Of a stretch of 64,000 nt of DNA, positions 26,172 through 33,255 are shown piece by piece. Each line of letters begins with the position of its first letter. The stretch's first letter is position 1. The stretch covers positions 620,001-684,000 of the forward strand of contig NZ_JABAIA010000003.1 in the NCBI RefSeq assembly GCF_012641275.1. The letters run 5' to 3'. A program made the translations under genes and the position numbers. The notes below the pieces were generated by a model. That model ran no database searches and had not been told where the DNA came from. It was given only the letters and a program-made list of their open reading frames with translations. The DNA comes from Chitinophaga varians (GTDB lineage Bacteria > Bacteroidota > Bacteroidia > Chitinophagales > Chitinophagaceae).

Positions 26172-26996
26172 ATGAAAATGAAAACAATCATCGTGGCAAC
26201 TGACTTTTCACAGGTAGCCCGGAACGCGGCTTTTTATGCGGCAGACATGGCCAAAGCACTGGGTAAACAGGTAGTGTTGCTGCACGTGTATACGTTGCCG
26301 GTATCCCCTGCTGAGGTGCCGCTGGCCTTCGATCCGGACAGGATACTGCAGGATGTCCAGGAAGAGATGAACAAACTGAAGCAACAGCTGATGGAAAGAA
26401 CGGAAGAAAAGGTACCTGTTGAAGTAGTGGTGAAAATGGGGACCTTTTATACCGAGTTGCAGACACTCTGTGAACGGATGGAGCCTTATGCCGTTATCAT
26501 GGGCAGCCAGGGCACTACCGCCACAGAAAGGCTTTTCCTGGGAGGGCATACCGCCTATGCCATGCGCCATTTACAATGGCCGTTAATAACGGTTCCGCCT
26601 GAACGTAGTTTTGAAGGCATTAAAAAAATTGGCCTGGCATGCGATTTTAATGACGTGGAAGAAACAGTCCCTGTGCAACGTATAGAGCAGTTTGCAGGGG
26701 ATTTTCATGCGGAATTACATGTGCTTAACGTGGAAAACAAGCGGGACGCCACACCGGCAGTAGTGCGCCAGTCAAATGTATTACATGATATATTGCAGTC
26801 TATGGCACCTCATTACCACTACAGCGTACACCCTAAAACCGACGAAGGTATTATGGAAGCAGCCAAAGAACTGGAGCTGGATTTGTTGGTTGTATTACCG
26901 AAGCAGCATGACCTGTTGCACAGTTTAATGCATAAAAGCCATACCCGGCACCTGACAATGCATTGCCCTGTGCCGTTGATGGCGTTACAACAATAG
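26172..26996 (+). CDS. Universal stress protein (tandem UspA domains)
   Basis: A 274-residue protein of two UspA-like halves. The first half (KTIIVATDFSQVARNAAFYAADMAKALG, then VIMGSQGTTATERLFLGG near residue 125) keeps the nucleotide-binding pattern. The second half starts near residue 150 (KKIGLACDFND) and ends with a degenerate version of the motif (HSLMHKSHTRHLTMHCPVPLM), so only the first half is likely to bind ATP. I chose the ATG at 26172 (MKMKTIIVATDFS); the frame also has an ATG three codons earlier. A weak promoter-like TTTG...TACCTTTT lies at 26125-26152. It converges on the release-factor-like gene with only 2 bp between the two stops. USPs act in the cytoplasm during stress or growth arrest. 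Confidence 0.9.
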   Translation: MKMKTIIVATDFSQVARNAAFYAADMAKALGKQVVLLHVYTLPVSPAEVPLAFDPDRILQDVQEEMNKLKQQLMERTEEKVPVEVVVKMGTFYTELQTLCERMEPYAVIMGSQGTTATERLFLGGHTAYAMRHLQWPLITVPPERSFEGIKKIGLACDFNDVEETVPVQRIEQFAGDFHAELHVLNVENKRDATPAVVRQSNVLHDILQSMAPHYHYSVHPKTDEGIMEAAKELELDLLVVLPKQHDLLHSLMHKSHTRHLTMHCPVPLMALQQ

Positions 26997-26998
26997 AT

Positions 26999-28117
26999 TC
27001 AATAACGGGTGACCAATGCGATATGCTGGTGTTCACGCAAGGTGTCCTTATCAGCAAAAAGCACATCTCCGTTTTTAAGGAGCACTGTTTTAATAATATC
27101 ATCCACCGCATCTGCTATGGTGCGGTGGGCGAGTTTGGGCGCCTTCAGATAGAATTTCCCCGCTTTGTCCCCGATAAAACCGGCACAGGCGTAATCTTTT
27201 TCCACCAGTAATTTCAGCCCTTTGCCATCCTGTGCAGCGCGCCATACATTCTTGATGCCATCGATCATGTGTTTGGGCCAGGTTTTCTCTACCAGTTGAG
27301 ACACACTGTCTGCCTCTTTCTGGTCGATCCATCTTTTGACAACTCCCCAGCACTTATCTGCCAGTTTTTTTAATCCTGTATGTGCATAATTACCAGGGAC
27401 CTCTCCGATAAGATGTTGTTTGTGTTCCGTTACTTCCCGGAACAAGGCGCAGTCTTTTTCCGGGCCGGCTATTATTAAAAGCCTTTCGTTAAGCAGCCCT
27501 TTTAAACGCCGGTCAGCTTCCCGGTAGAAGTCCCTGAGGCGAATGGCCTGTAATGCGGACTTGTCTTTTTCAAAGCTTTTGGTGCCTTCATATCCGCCAT
27601 GCGAAGTGAGCTGTGCCGGCTTCGCATATTCGTAGTCATTTTTAAACTGCAGGGGGAACACGCTGTCAGATACGGCCTGCAGCTCGTTTAGCCTGCCCAT
27701 GTAACATTCTGCCGTCTTTCCGTTGATATGTAACAGGACATACCCTGAAGCATAATGTTCCAGGTATAACAGTTCACGTATACAAAAGGAATCACTGAGA
27801 TGAATTTTTTCTTCTACCGGAAAAGGAAACAGGAACTGCCGGGCGCCACTGGCAGACACATAAATGCCGAGGCCTGCCGCATCGGTATGATAATTTTTTT
27901 CAAACAGCGTATACTGTTCTTCTAAGGCTGACTTTAACTGTGCCGCCTGCGCCGGATAAGTATTTTCAATATACTCTTCCGCTTTCTTCACAACCTTTTT
28001 TATCTGGGTGGTCACCGCTTTTCTGCTCTGTGATGAACCGTTTTGAAGCGGGATGATCAGTGACAGGCAGGGTGGTATTGCGTGAGCCTGCATTGCAGAT
28101 AGTTTCTCGGATAACAT
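26999..28117 (-). CDS. Release-factor-like (baeRF-type) protein, possible ribosome hibernation factor
   Basis: A 372-residue soluble protein beginning MLSEKLSAMQAHAIPPCLSLIIPL. Features suggesting the bacterial archaeo-eukaryotic release-factor-like family are the opening beta strand with its Pro-Leu turn, an acidic/helical region around KKVVKKAEEYIENTYPAQ, the FLFPFPVEEKIHLSDSF strand, a middle section with RRLKGLLNERLLIIAGPEKDCALF, and a C-terminal strand DDIIKTVLLKNGDVLFADKD. Relatives in Bacteroidota are named ribosome hibernation factors; I rely on memory for that link. The frame is open to 28360, but the extension is low-complexity and lies upstream of the promoter-like box at 28169-28176, so I start at 28117. 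Its pairing with a stress protein gene fits a role in stress or stationary phase. Confidence 0.7.
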   Translation of the reverse strand: MLSEKLSAMQAHAIPPCLSLIIPLQNGSSQSRKAVTTQIKKVVKKAEEYIENTYPAQAAQLKSALEEQYTLFEKNYHTDAAGLGIYVSASGARQFLFPFPVEEKIHLSDSFCIRELLYLEHYASGYVLLHINGKTAECYMGRLNELQAVSDSVFPLQFKNDYEYAKPAQLTSHGGYEGTKSFEKDKSALQAIRLRDFYREADRRLKGLLNERLLIIAGPEKDCALFREVTEHKQHLIGEVPGNYAHTGLKKLADKCWGVVKRWIDQKEADSVSQLVEKTWPKHMIDGIKNVWRAAQDGKGLKLLVEKDYACAGFIGDKAGKFYLKAPKLAHRTIADAVDDIIKTVLLKNGDVLFADKDTLREHQHIALVTRY

Positions 28118-28168
28118 GATACAAAGTTTTACGTTGATGAGATCTTTAAGGCATATCGGCCTCTTTAT

Positions 28169-28176
28169 CAAAAGTA
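28169..28176 (-). promoter_or_regulatory. -7 promoter box for the release-factor-like gene
   Basis: TACTTTTG on the minus strand matches TAnnTTTG and lies about 50 bp upstream of the chosen ATG at 28117. I see no well-placed TTG upstream, so this is a partial match. Confidence 0.4.
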
Positions 28177-28449
28177 GCAAGAAGCACCGCCTGTAATGAT
28201 GATACAGATCATGGACGGATTTGATACCTGTCATTGATGAAGACCCGCCTTTGCTGTAATTTGTCATACAGCAAATACGAATGCACTTGCCTTGTCGCAC
28301 TTCGACAGCATGCAACGGGAGTGACGATTGCACGCAGAGGCGGGTGTAAAAAGGAAGCAATCCTTAATACCTGTTCGTGGCGGGTGATATTACAGTTTAG
28401 AAACAAAGAGCGAAAAAATTCCCCGAAATCATTAGCTTTGATGGACAAA

Positions 28450-28497
28450 GGGCCGGTATGTCCGCTGCAAGCTTCACCTGTGACCGGCCCGGTGAAG
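28450..28497 (+). promoter_or_regulatory. Two mutually exclusive inverted repeats upstream of the AraC-type gene
   Basis: GGGCCGGT (28450-28457) pairs with ACCGGCCC (28483-28490). CTTCACC (28472-28478) pairs with GGTGAAG (28491-28497). The second hairpin encloses the right arm of the first in its loop, so in RNA they could compete. No T-run follows. Function unknown; possibly an operator or a leader structure 49 bp before the ATG at 28546. Confidence 0.35.
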
Positions 28498-28545
28498 TGT
28501 TAACCATTGCAGCCTGATTGTTCAAAGAATGCAGCTAATACATCC

Positions 28546-28896
28546 ATGAAGCAAAGTGAAAAAATTACGAAAGCTTATTTCGCTTTTTTAGATAAACACA
28601 TCGCTGAAGTGATCAGTGGCGAGGCGCCGGAGTTCCTGGAACTTAATCAGATTGCTTCCGCGCTGTTTGTGTCCCATGCTCATTTGACGGCCACCATTCA
28701 GCAAACCATGGGACATCACCCCTGTCATTTTTATGATCAGAAGATTGTGGATGCTGCCCGGAAAATGCTGGCCGAAACAGATAAGCCGGTAGCGGAGATA
28801 GCGAATGTGTTAACCTACGATCCTTCTAATTTCTCGAAGTTTTTTAAGAAGATGACCGGGCAAACGCCAGGGCAGTACCGCGAATCTGTACGATAG
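28546..28896 (+). CDS. Small AraC-family DNA-binding regulator
   Basis: A 116-residue protein consisting almost only of the AraC double helix-turn-helix: ELNQIASALFVSHAHLTATIQQTMG (first HTH) and KPVAEIANVLTYDPSNFSKFFKKMTGQTPGQYRESV (second HTH with the FxKxFKKxxGxTPxxYR signature). There is no sensor domain, so any ligand response must come from elsewhere. I chose the ATG at 28546 (MKQSEK); the frame opens at 28507 but the added residues look random. The dehydrogenase gene starts 96 bp downstream in the same direction and is a plausible target. Confidence 0.85.
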   Translation: MKQSEKITKAYFAFLDKHIAEVISGEAPEFLELNQIASALFVSHAHLTATIQQTMGHHPCHFYDQKIVDAARKMLAETDKPVAEIANVLTYDPSNFSKFFKKMTGQTPGQYRESVR

Positions 28897-28936
28897 ACGC
28901 CGCTTTTCCAAAATTCCTGAAAGTTCACCATGCCGG

Positions 28937-28963
28937 GGGATAAGATTTGTTGACCTTTATCCC
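28937..28963 (+). promoter_or_regulatory. Inverted repeat upstream of the SDR gene
   Basis: GGGATAA (28937-28943) and TTATCCC (28957-28963) form a 7-bp inverted repeat with 13 bp between the arms, 29 bp before the SDR start. It could be an operator, perhaps for the AraC-type protein just upstream. No direct support. Confidence 0.3.
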
Positions 28964-28992
28964 ATCGTTAAACATTCTTTAAAAAAGTAATC

Positions 28993-29748
28993 ATGGGAAG
29001 AAACGATTTAAAAGGAAAAGTTGTGCTCATTGCAGGTGGGGCAAAGAACCTGGGTGGTCTGCTGAGCAGGGAGATCGCAAAAAAAGGGGCTAAAATAATC
29101 ATCCATTTCAACAGTGCCTCTACCAAAGCGGACGCAGATAAAACACTGGAAGATATTCAGGCTGCCGGTGGGGAAGCCGTCCTGTTCCAGGCAGATCTCA
29201 CCAAAGTGGAAAATATCCGCAGCCTCTTTCAGGAAGCCCGCAAACAATGGGGCGGTATTGATATCGCCATCAATACAGTGGGCAAGGTATTAAAGAAACC
29301 ATTCTCCGATACTACGGAAGCGGAGTATGACAGCATGTTTGATATCAACTCCAAAGTGGCTTATTTCTTTATACAGGAAGCAGGCAAACAACTGAATGAC
29401 AACGGTAAAATCTGTACTATCGTAACCTCTTTGCTGGCAGCATATACAGGTCTGTATTCCACTTATGCAGGTGGTAAAGCACCGGTGGAACACTATACCC
29501 GCGCCGCCTCCAAAGAATATGGCGGCCGTGGTATTTCGGTGACGGCCGTAGCGCCCGGCCCCATGGACACGCCTTTTTTCTATGGACAGGAAACAGATGA
29601 TGCGGTGGCTTACCACAAATCCGCTTCAGCGTTGGGCGGACTGACGAAGATCGAAGACATCGCGCCGCTGGTGGAGTTCCTCGTCACTGATGGCTGGTGG
29701 ATCACCGGGCAAACGATATTTGCCAACGGTGGGTATACAACAAGATAG
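28993..29748 (+). CDS. Short-chain dehydrogenase/reductase (SDR)
   Basis: A 251-residue classical SDR. The Rossmann start reads VVLIAGGAKNLGGLLSREIAKKGAK, an AGGAKNLGG variant of the usual TGxxxGxG that is common in this subgroup. The catalytic set is Ser 146, Tyr 158 and Lys 162 (YAGGK), followed by VTAVAPGPMDTPFF. It should be a cytoplasmic NAD(P)H-dependent oxidoreductase acting on an alcohol or carbonyl; the substrate is not evident. It lies downstream of the small AraC-type regulator and is closed by a hairpin terminator shared with the convergent amidohydrolase. Confidence 0.93.
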   Translation: MGRNDLKGKVVLIAGGAKNLGGLLSREIAKKGAKIIIHFNSASTKADADKTLEDIQAAGGEAVLFQADLTKVENIRSLFQEARKQWGGIDIAINTVGKVLKKPFSDTTEAEYDSMFDINSKVAYFFIQEAGKQLNDNGKICTIVTSLLAAYTGLYSTYAGGKAPVEHYTRAASKEYGGRGISVTAVAPGPMDTPFFYGQETDDAVAYHKSASALGGLTKIEDIAPLVEFLVTDGWWITGQTIFANGGYTTR

Positions 29749-29774
29749 TGTAATGGTCATCCACAGTATAAAAA

Positions 29775-29806
29775 AATCCCGCTTTGCCACTGGGCGAAGC
29801 GGGATT
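29775..29806. terminator. Bidirectional terminator between SDR and amidohydrolase
   Basis: AATCCCGCTT (29775-29784) pairs perfectly with AAGCGGGATT (29797-29806) around a 12-nt loop. A-rich sequence precedes it and T-rich sequence follows, so it can act on both convergent genes. Confidence 0.85.
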
Positions 29807-29827
29807 CGTTTATTCGTGACCGTTTGC

Positions 29828-31639
29828 TTATTTTTTTGTCAGCGCGGACATAGGAGAGGTGGCCGCCGCGTACACCTGTTTGCCGCTTTTGTAGGTAGAT
29901 AACACGTTTACACTGTATCGAAGTGTCTCCGGTTTTACCTTGACCGGGTCATGGCTTAATACCACGATGTCTGCCCTGTAGCCATTCAACAGTTTTCCTT
30001 TGGTGGAATCTTCTCCCCATTGATAGGCTGCTTCCGTGGTGATGGCTTTTAAGGCGTCATATACAGATACGTGCTGATCATAACCGAGCAATACGCTGTC
30101 CAGCGTGCGGCGGTTGACGGCTGCATGTATGGCTGTCAGCAGATCGGGCGGTGTGATCGGTGAATCTGTGTGGATAGTGTAGTGCAGCCCTCTTTTTTTA
30201 GCATCGCCCAACGGCGCAATACGGTCCGCACGGGGAGATCCAAGCACCTGGCTGAGATACCAGTCGCCCCACAGATACACATGCGTAGGGAAGAAGCTCT
30301 CCATAACAGGGCCTGCCAGCGCTTTCATGACGTCTATCTGTTCCGGACGGGTGATCTGTGAGTGAATGATCACACAAGGCGTTTGGAGGCTGTCCAGGTC
30401 CTTTTTGGCTTTTAATGTCTGGAAGATGCTGAGCACCATGTCGATGGCAGAGTCACCATTACAATGTACATGTACCGGCATTTTCAGGTTTTTAGTCACA
30501 CTGTCTATTTTGCGCAGTGCATCTGCATAACGATAGATAGGCTGACCTTTGTAGGTAACGTCTTGTCCTACAGGCGGCTTTTTGTAAGGCTGGGACAGAT
30601 AGGCGTCTTTGCCTTGCGGTGAACCATCGAAGGTGAATTTGACAGCCCCTATTTTAAAATGGTTTTGGTAATTTGGATAGTAAGCTGCCAGTTCGCCCAG
30701 GTTGCTGTTCTGATCATAGTCCGGCAACACGATGAAGTCTCCGGTCAGTTTATTTGCTTTGCTGGCGCCCAGGATAAGCTGCACAGTGCTGGCGTCCGCC
30801 CTGCCTTCGCAGATAGTGGTGATGCCGTATTTGAACCATTCTTTTTCTGCCTGTAGCAACCGGGATACGGCACTGTCCAGCATGATCTTTTTGGCGGCAT
30901 CTGTTGTGGCGCCGGCGGTAGCTGATCCCATACCTATTTCAATGGCCCTGACATTGGCATTTTCCGTGAGTAAACCGGTGACAACGCCCTTCTCCTTGGC
31001 AATCACGCCGCCAGCTATGGAGTCGGAGGATGTCTGGTTGGTGATGCCCATCATAGACAGCAGTTTGGTATTGGCAACGCCCATATGCCCGCTCACATGC
31101 ATGATGTAAATGGGATGGGTGGTGGAAATACGGTCAAGCAGATATCGGGTGGGCTGTAGATTGCCTTTTAACTTCGAATCGTCATAGTTATTGCCCATCA
31201 CCACGGTAGTGAGGTCGTTCTCCCTGAGATTTTTGCTGTTGAAATAGGTTTTCATGACAGATTCAAGAGTTAACGTATCATTGACATTCCCATAGGGGCG
31301 GGCGGAGAGATCGGCCAGTGGGAGCGTCATGGCAAAGAGCCCGACGTGCGCGTGCGCGTCAATGAAGGCCGGCATGATCAGCGCGGAATCGCCGTACTCA
31401 ATCACTTTGGTATGGCCTTCTTTGAAATGTTTGGCCTTTGCTTCGTCGAAACTGCCAACAAAAATGATAGTACTGTCACGGATGGCAACGCATTCTTCCA
31501 GTTTAGCGGAGTCTTTTTCGTTCATGGTGCGCACGTGGCCTTTGAGAATTTCGTCGGCGATCTGTGTGTTGTCCTGACAACGGGAAAAGATCAATAGGGT
31601 CAATAATGATAGTAAGAGGTGTAAGGGTGTTTTTTTCAT
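29828..31639 (-). CDS. Amidohydrolase family protein (YtcJ-like), predicted lipoprotein
   Basis: A 603-residue protein with a lipoprotein signal (hydrophobic segment ending LIFSRC, Cys 21), so it should be periplasmic and membrane-anchored. The metal-dependent hydrolase begins near residue 30. The first metal motif is AFIDAHAHVG, and later His motifs occur in PVHVHCNGDSAIDMVLS and HTDSPITPPDLLTAIHAAVNR. The closing segment GKLLNGYRADIVVLSHDPVKV is typical of amidohydrolases of the YtcJ group. These hydrolyse C-N bonds in amides or formamides; the substrate here is unknown. It is transcribed away from the Crp-type regulator gene, whose start is 94 bp away. Confidence 0.9.
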   Translation of the reverse strand: MKKTPLHLLLSLLTLLIFSRCQDNTQIADEILKGHVRTMNEKDSAKLEECVAIRDSTIIFVGSFDEAKAKHFKEGHTKVIEYGDSALIMPAFIDAHAHVGLFAMTLPLADLSARPYGNVNDTLTLESVMKTYFNSKNLRENDLTTVVMGNNYDDSKLKGNLQPTRYLLDRISTTHPIYIMHVSGHMGVANTKLLSMMGITNQTSSDSIAGGVIAKEKGVVTGLLTENANVRAIEIGMGSATAGATTDAAKKIMLDSAVSRLLQAEKEWFKYGITTICEGRADASTVQLILGASKANKLTGDFIVLPDYDQNSNLGELAAYYPNYQNHFKIGAVKFTFDGSPQGKDAYLSQPYKKPPVGQDVTYKGQPIYRYADALRKIDSVTKNLKMPVHVHCNGDSAIDMVLSIFQTLKAKKDLDSLQTPCVIIHSQITRPEQIDVMKALAGPVMESFFPTHVYLWGDWYLSQVLGSPRADRIAPLGDAKKRGLHYTIHTDSPITPPDLLTAIHAAVNRRTLDSVLLGYDQHVSVYDALKAITTEAAYQWGEDSTKGKLLNGYRADIVVLSHDPVKVKPETLRYSVNVLSTYKSGKQVYAAATSPMSALTKK

Positions 31640-31677
31640 GGTTGGTTATTTTGCCTGCAGGTTAAACAGCACAGGGA

Positions 31678-31685
31678 TAAATTTG
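31678..31685 (+). promoter_or_regulatory. -7 promoter box for the Crp-type gene
   Basis: TAAATTTG matches TAnnTTTG. A TTG lies 24 bp upstream at 31651-31653, slightly farther than usual. Transcription from here would start about 40 bp before the ATG at 31734, which supports that start. Confidence 0.45.
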
Positions 31686-31733
31686 TTCGCATCTCCCCGA
31701 AAAATATTTAATATTGGGCCTAAAATCGGGGTC

Positions 31734-32330
31734 ATGGCGGTTTCTATTGAAACGTTACAAAATCTGTTACAACAATTGAATACAGTGCCGGCGACAGATA
31801 TGGCGCCTTTGTTTGCCGCTACGCGGCAGGTGAAACTGGATGCGGGAGAAACGTATATCCGTGAAGGTGATACTGCCAGGAAACTGGCTTATCTTGAAAA
31901 AGGCATTATCCGTGCGTATGCGGTGAGGAATAACGGGGACGAAGCTACGTTGTTTCTCCGCTGGGAGGGACAGTTTATCGCGTCACATGATACGATCATT
32001 CGTCAACGGCCGTCCCGCTTTATTTACCGGGCGCTGGAAGATACCGTAGTGGTGGAGATAGACTACGAACAGCTGGACGGGGTATTGCGGGAAAATCCCC
32101 GCCTGGAACCGTTGCGAAGTCATTTTCTGCAGCTTATGCTGGCGGAAGCGCTGGATTCCATAGAATCTTTTGTGACGCTGTCGCCGGAAGAACGTTACCT
32201 GCAATTACTGGACAGCCGTGGTGGTATCGTGAACCGCGTGCCCGATAAATATATTGCCTCGATGCTGGGCGTTACGCCCGTTTCGTTGAGCCGCATCCGG
32301 AAGAGAATACACAGCCGGGGCAAACAATAG
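31734..32330 (+). CDS. Crp/Fnr-family transcription regulator
   Basis: A 198-residue protein with an N-terminal cyclic-nucleotide-binding-like beta barrel (VKLDAGETYIREGDTARKLAYLEKGIIRAYAVRNNGDEATLFLRWEGQF) and a C-terminal helix-turn-helix (VPDKYIASMLGVTPVSLSRIRKRI). It has no FeS-type Cys cluster. The barrel lacks the classic phosphate-binding cassette as far as I can see, so cAMP binding is not supported. This short form is common in Bacteroidota. I chose the ATG at 31734 rather than the start at 31638 because the added residues match no domain and precede the promoter box. It is divergent from the amidohydrolase and upstream of the desaturase; either could be its target. Confidence 0.88.
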   Translation: MAVSIETLQNLLQQLNTVPATDMAPLFAATRQVKLDAGETYIREGDTARKLAYLEKGIIRAYAVRNNGDEATLFLRWEGQFIASHDTIIRQRPSRFIYRALEDTVVVEIDYEQLDGVLRENPRLEPLRSHFLQLMLAEALDSIESFVTLSPEERYLQLLDSRGGIVNRVPDKYIASMLGVTPVSLSRIRKRIHSRGKQ

Positions 32331-32343
32331 CACCGGAAATTAA

Positions 32344-32377
32344 CCTTTGTTAACGTCATTTCTTATCCTTTGTTAAC
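32344..32377 (+). repeat. Direct repeat upstream of the desaturase gene
   Basis: CCTTTGTTAAC occurs at 32344-32354 and again at 32367-32377, 23 bp apart (about two helical turns). Each copy contains the palindrome GTTAAC. The position between the Crp-type gene and the desaturase suggests a regulator site or part of a promoter. Confidence 0.4.
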
Positions 32378-32439
32378 CGATGAATACCGGTGTGGCGGCT
32401 AATTTTGGGTCGTATTTCATTCAAAAACGACCTGGAAAA

Positions 32440-33255
32440 ATGCAAATATTGACAGAAGCACTGGCCCGTATTTTCAGTCTCTCCGCACTGCGCTATTTTT
32501 TGATGGCAGGCATCCCTTTTACTATTTTCTATTTGATATATCCTGCGAGCTTTAAAAAGCAGAAAATCCAACGGAAGGAGGCTTCCCGAAAGGACTTTTT
32601 CCGGGAGATATGGCATTCCATGCAGACCACCCTCGTGTTCACCGTTATCTCGGTGGTGCTGCTGTTTACTCCGGCCCGCCAGTTTACACAGTTGTACCGG
32701 CATATCGATGATTATCCCCTGTGGTACATGGGCGTGAGCCTGGTGCTGAGCCTGGTGGTACATGATACCTATTTTTATTGGATGCACCGGCTGTTGCACC
32801 ATCCGAAACTTTTTAAGGCCACCCATCTGGTGCATCATAAAAGCACTAACCCTTCACCATGGACGTCCTACAGTTTCCATCTGCTGGAGGCTGTTGCAGA
32901 GGGAGGCGTACTGGTGGTGCTGGTTGGTATCATGCCCATTCACCCGCTGACAGTACTGTTATTTACCATTACCGGATTTATGATCAATGTGTACGGCCAC
33001 CTGGGTTATGAGATCATGCCCCGCTGGTTCCGTCACAGCTGGTTGTTTCAGCTGCTCAATAGCTCCGTTCACCACAACCTGCACCATAGCCGTTTTAAAG
33101 GTAATTACGGCCTGTATTTCCGCATATGGGACCGGTTAATGGGCACGGAGCATCCGGACTATGTGAAGGAGTTTGACCGTATCCAGGCGCAGCGATTCGG
33201 GCAGCGGCCGGTTGTCAGCGAAAGTAAAAGTCCAGTCCCTGTAATGGATTGTTAG
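32440..33255 (+). CDS. Sterol desaturase / fatty acid hydroxylase family protein
   Basis: A 271-residue membrane protein with the diiron His clusters of the family: HDTYFYWMHRLLHH (His 108, 116, 120, 121), HLVHHKS (129, 132, 133) and HHNLHH (211, 212, 215, 216). Hydrophobic helices lie around residues 15-37, 63-78, 95-107 and 155-185. It should use O2 to hydroxylate or desaturate a lipid in the inner membrane; which lipid is unknown. I start at the ATG at 32440, preceded by TGGAAAA; the frame also opens at 32380. Its last 41 bp overlap the end of the HEAT-repeat gene on the other strand. Confidence 0.92.
   Translation: MQILTEALARIFSLSALRYFLMAGIPFTIFYLIYPASFKKQKIQRKEASRKDFFREIWHSMQTTLVFTVISVVLLFTPARQFTQLYRHIDDYPLWYMGVSLVLSLVVHDTYFYWMHRLLHHPKLFKATHLVHHKSTNPSPWTSYSFHLLEAVAEGGVLVVLVGIMPIHPLTVLLFTITGFMINVYGHLGYEIMPRWFRHSWLFQLLNSSVHHNLHHSRFKGNYGLYFRIWDRLMGTEHPDYVKEFDRIQAQRFGQRPVVSESKSPVPVMDC

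Larger units (their letters stand above)
28118..28545. other. 428-bp divergent intergenic region
   Basis: It separates the reverse release-factor-like gene from the forward AraC-type gene. It holds the promoter box at 28169-28176 and, near the AraC side, two overlapping inverted repeats: 28450-28457 with 28483-28490, and 28472-28478 with 28491-28497. Open frames in it lack family features and I do not call them genes. Confidence 0.6.

Noticed and set aside
28209..28503. Small open frames on both strands in the divergent region
   Set aside because: No recognisable residues pattern, and they overlap the promoter and inverted repeats; not supported as genes.
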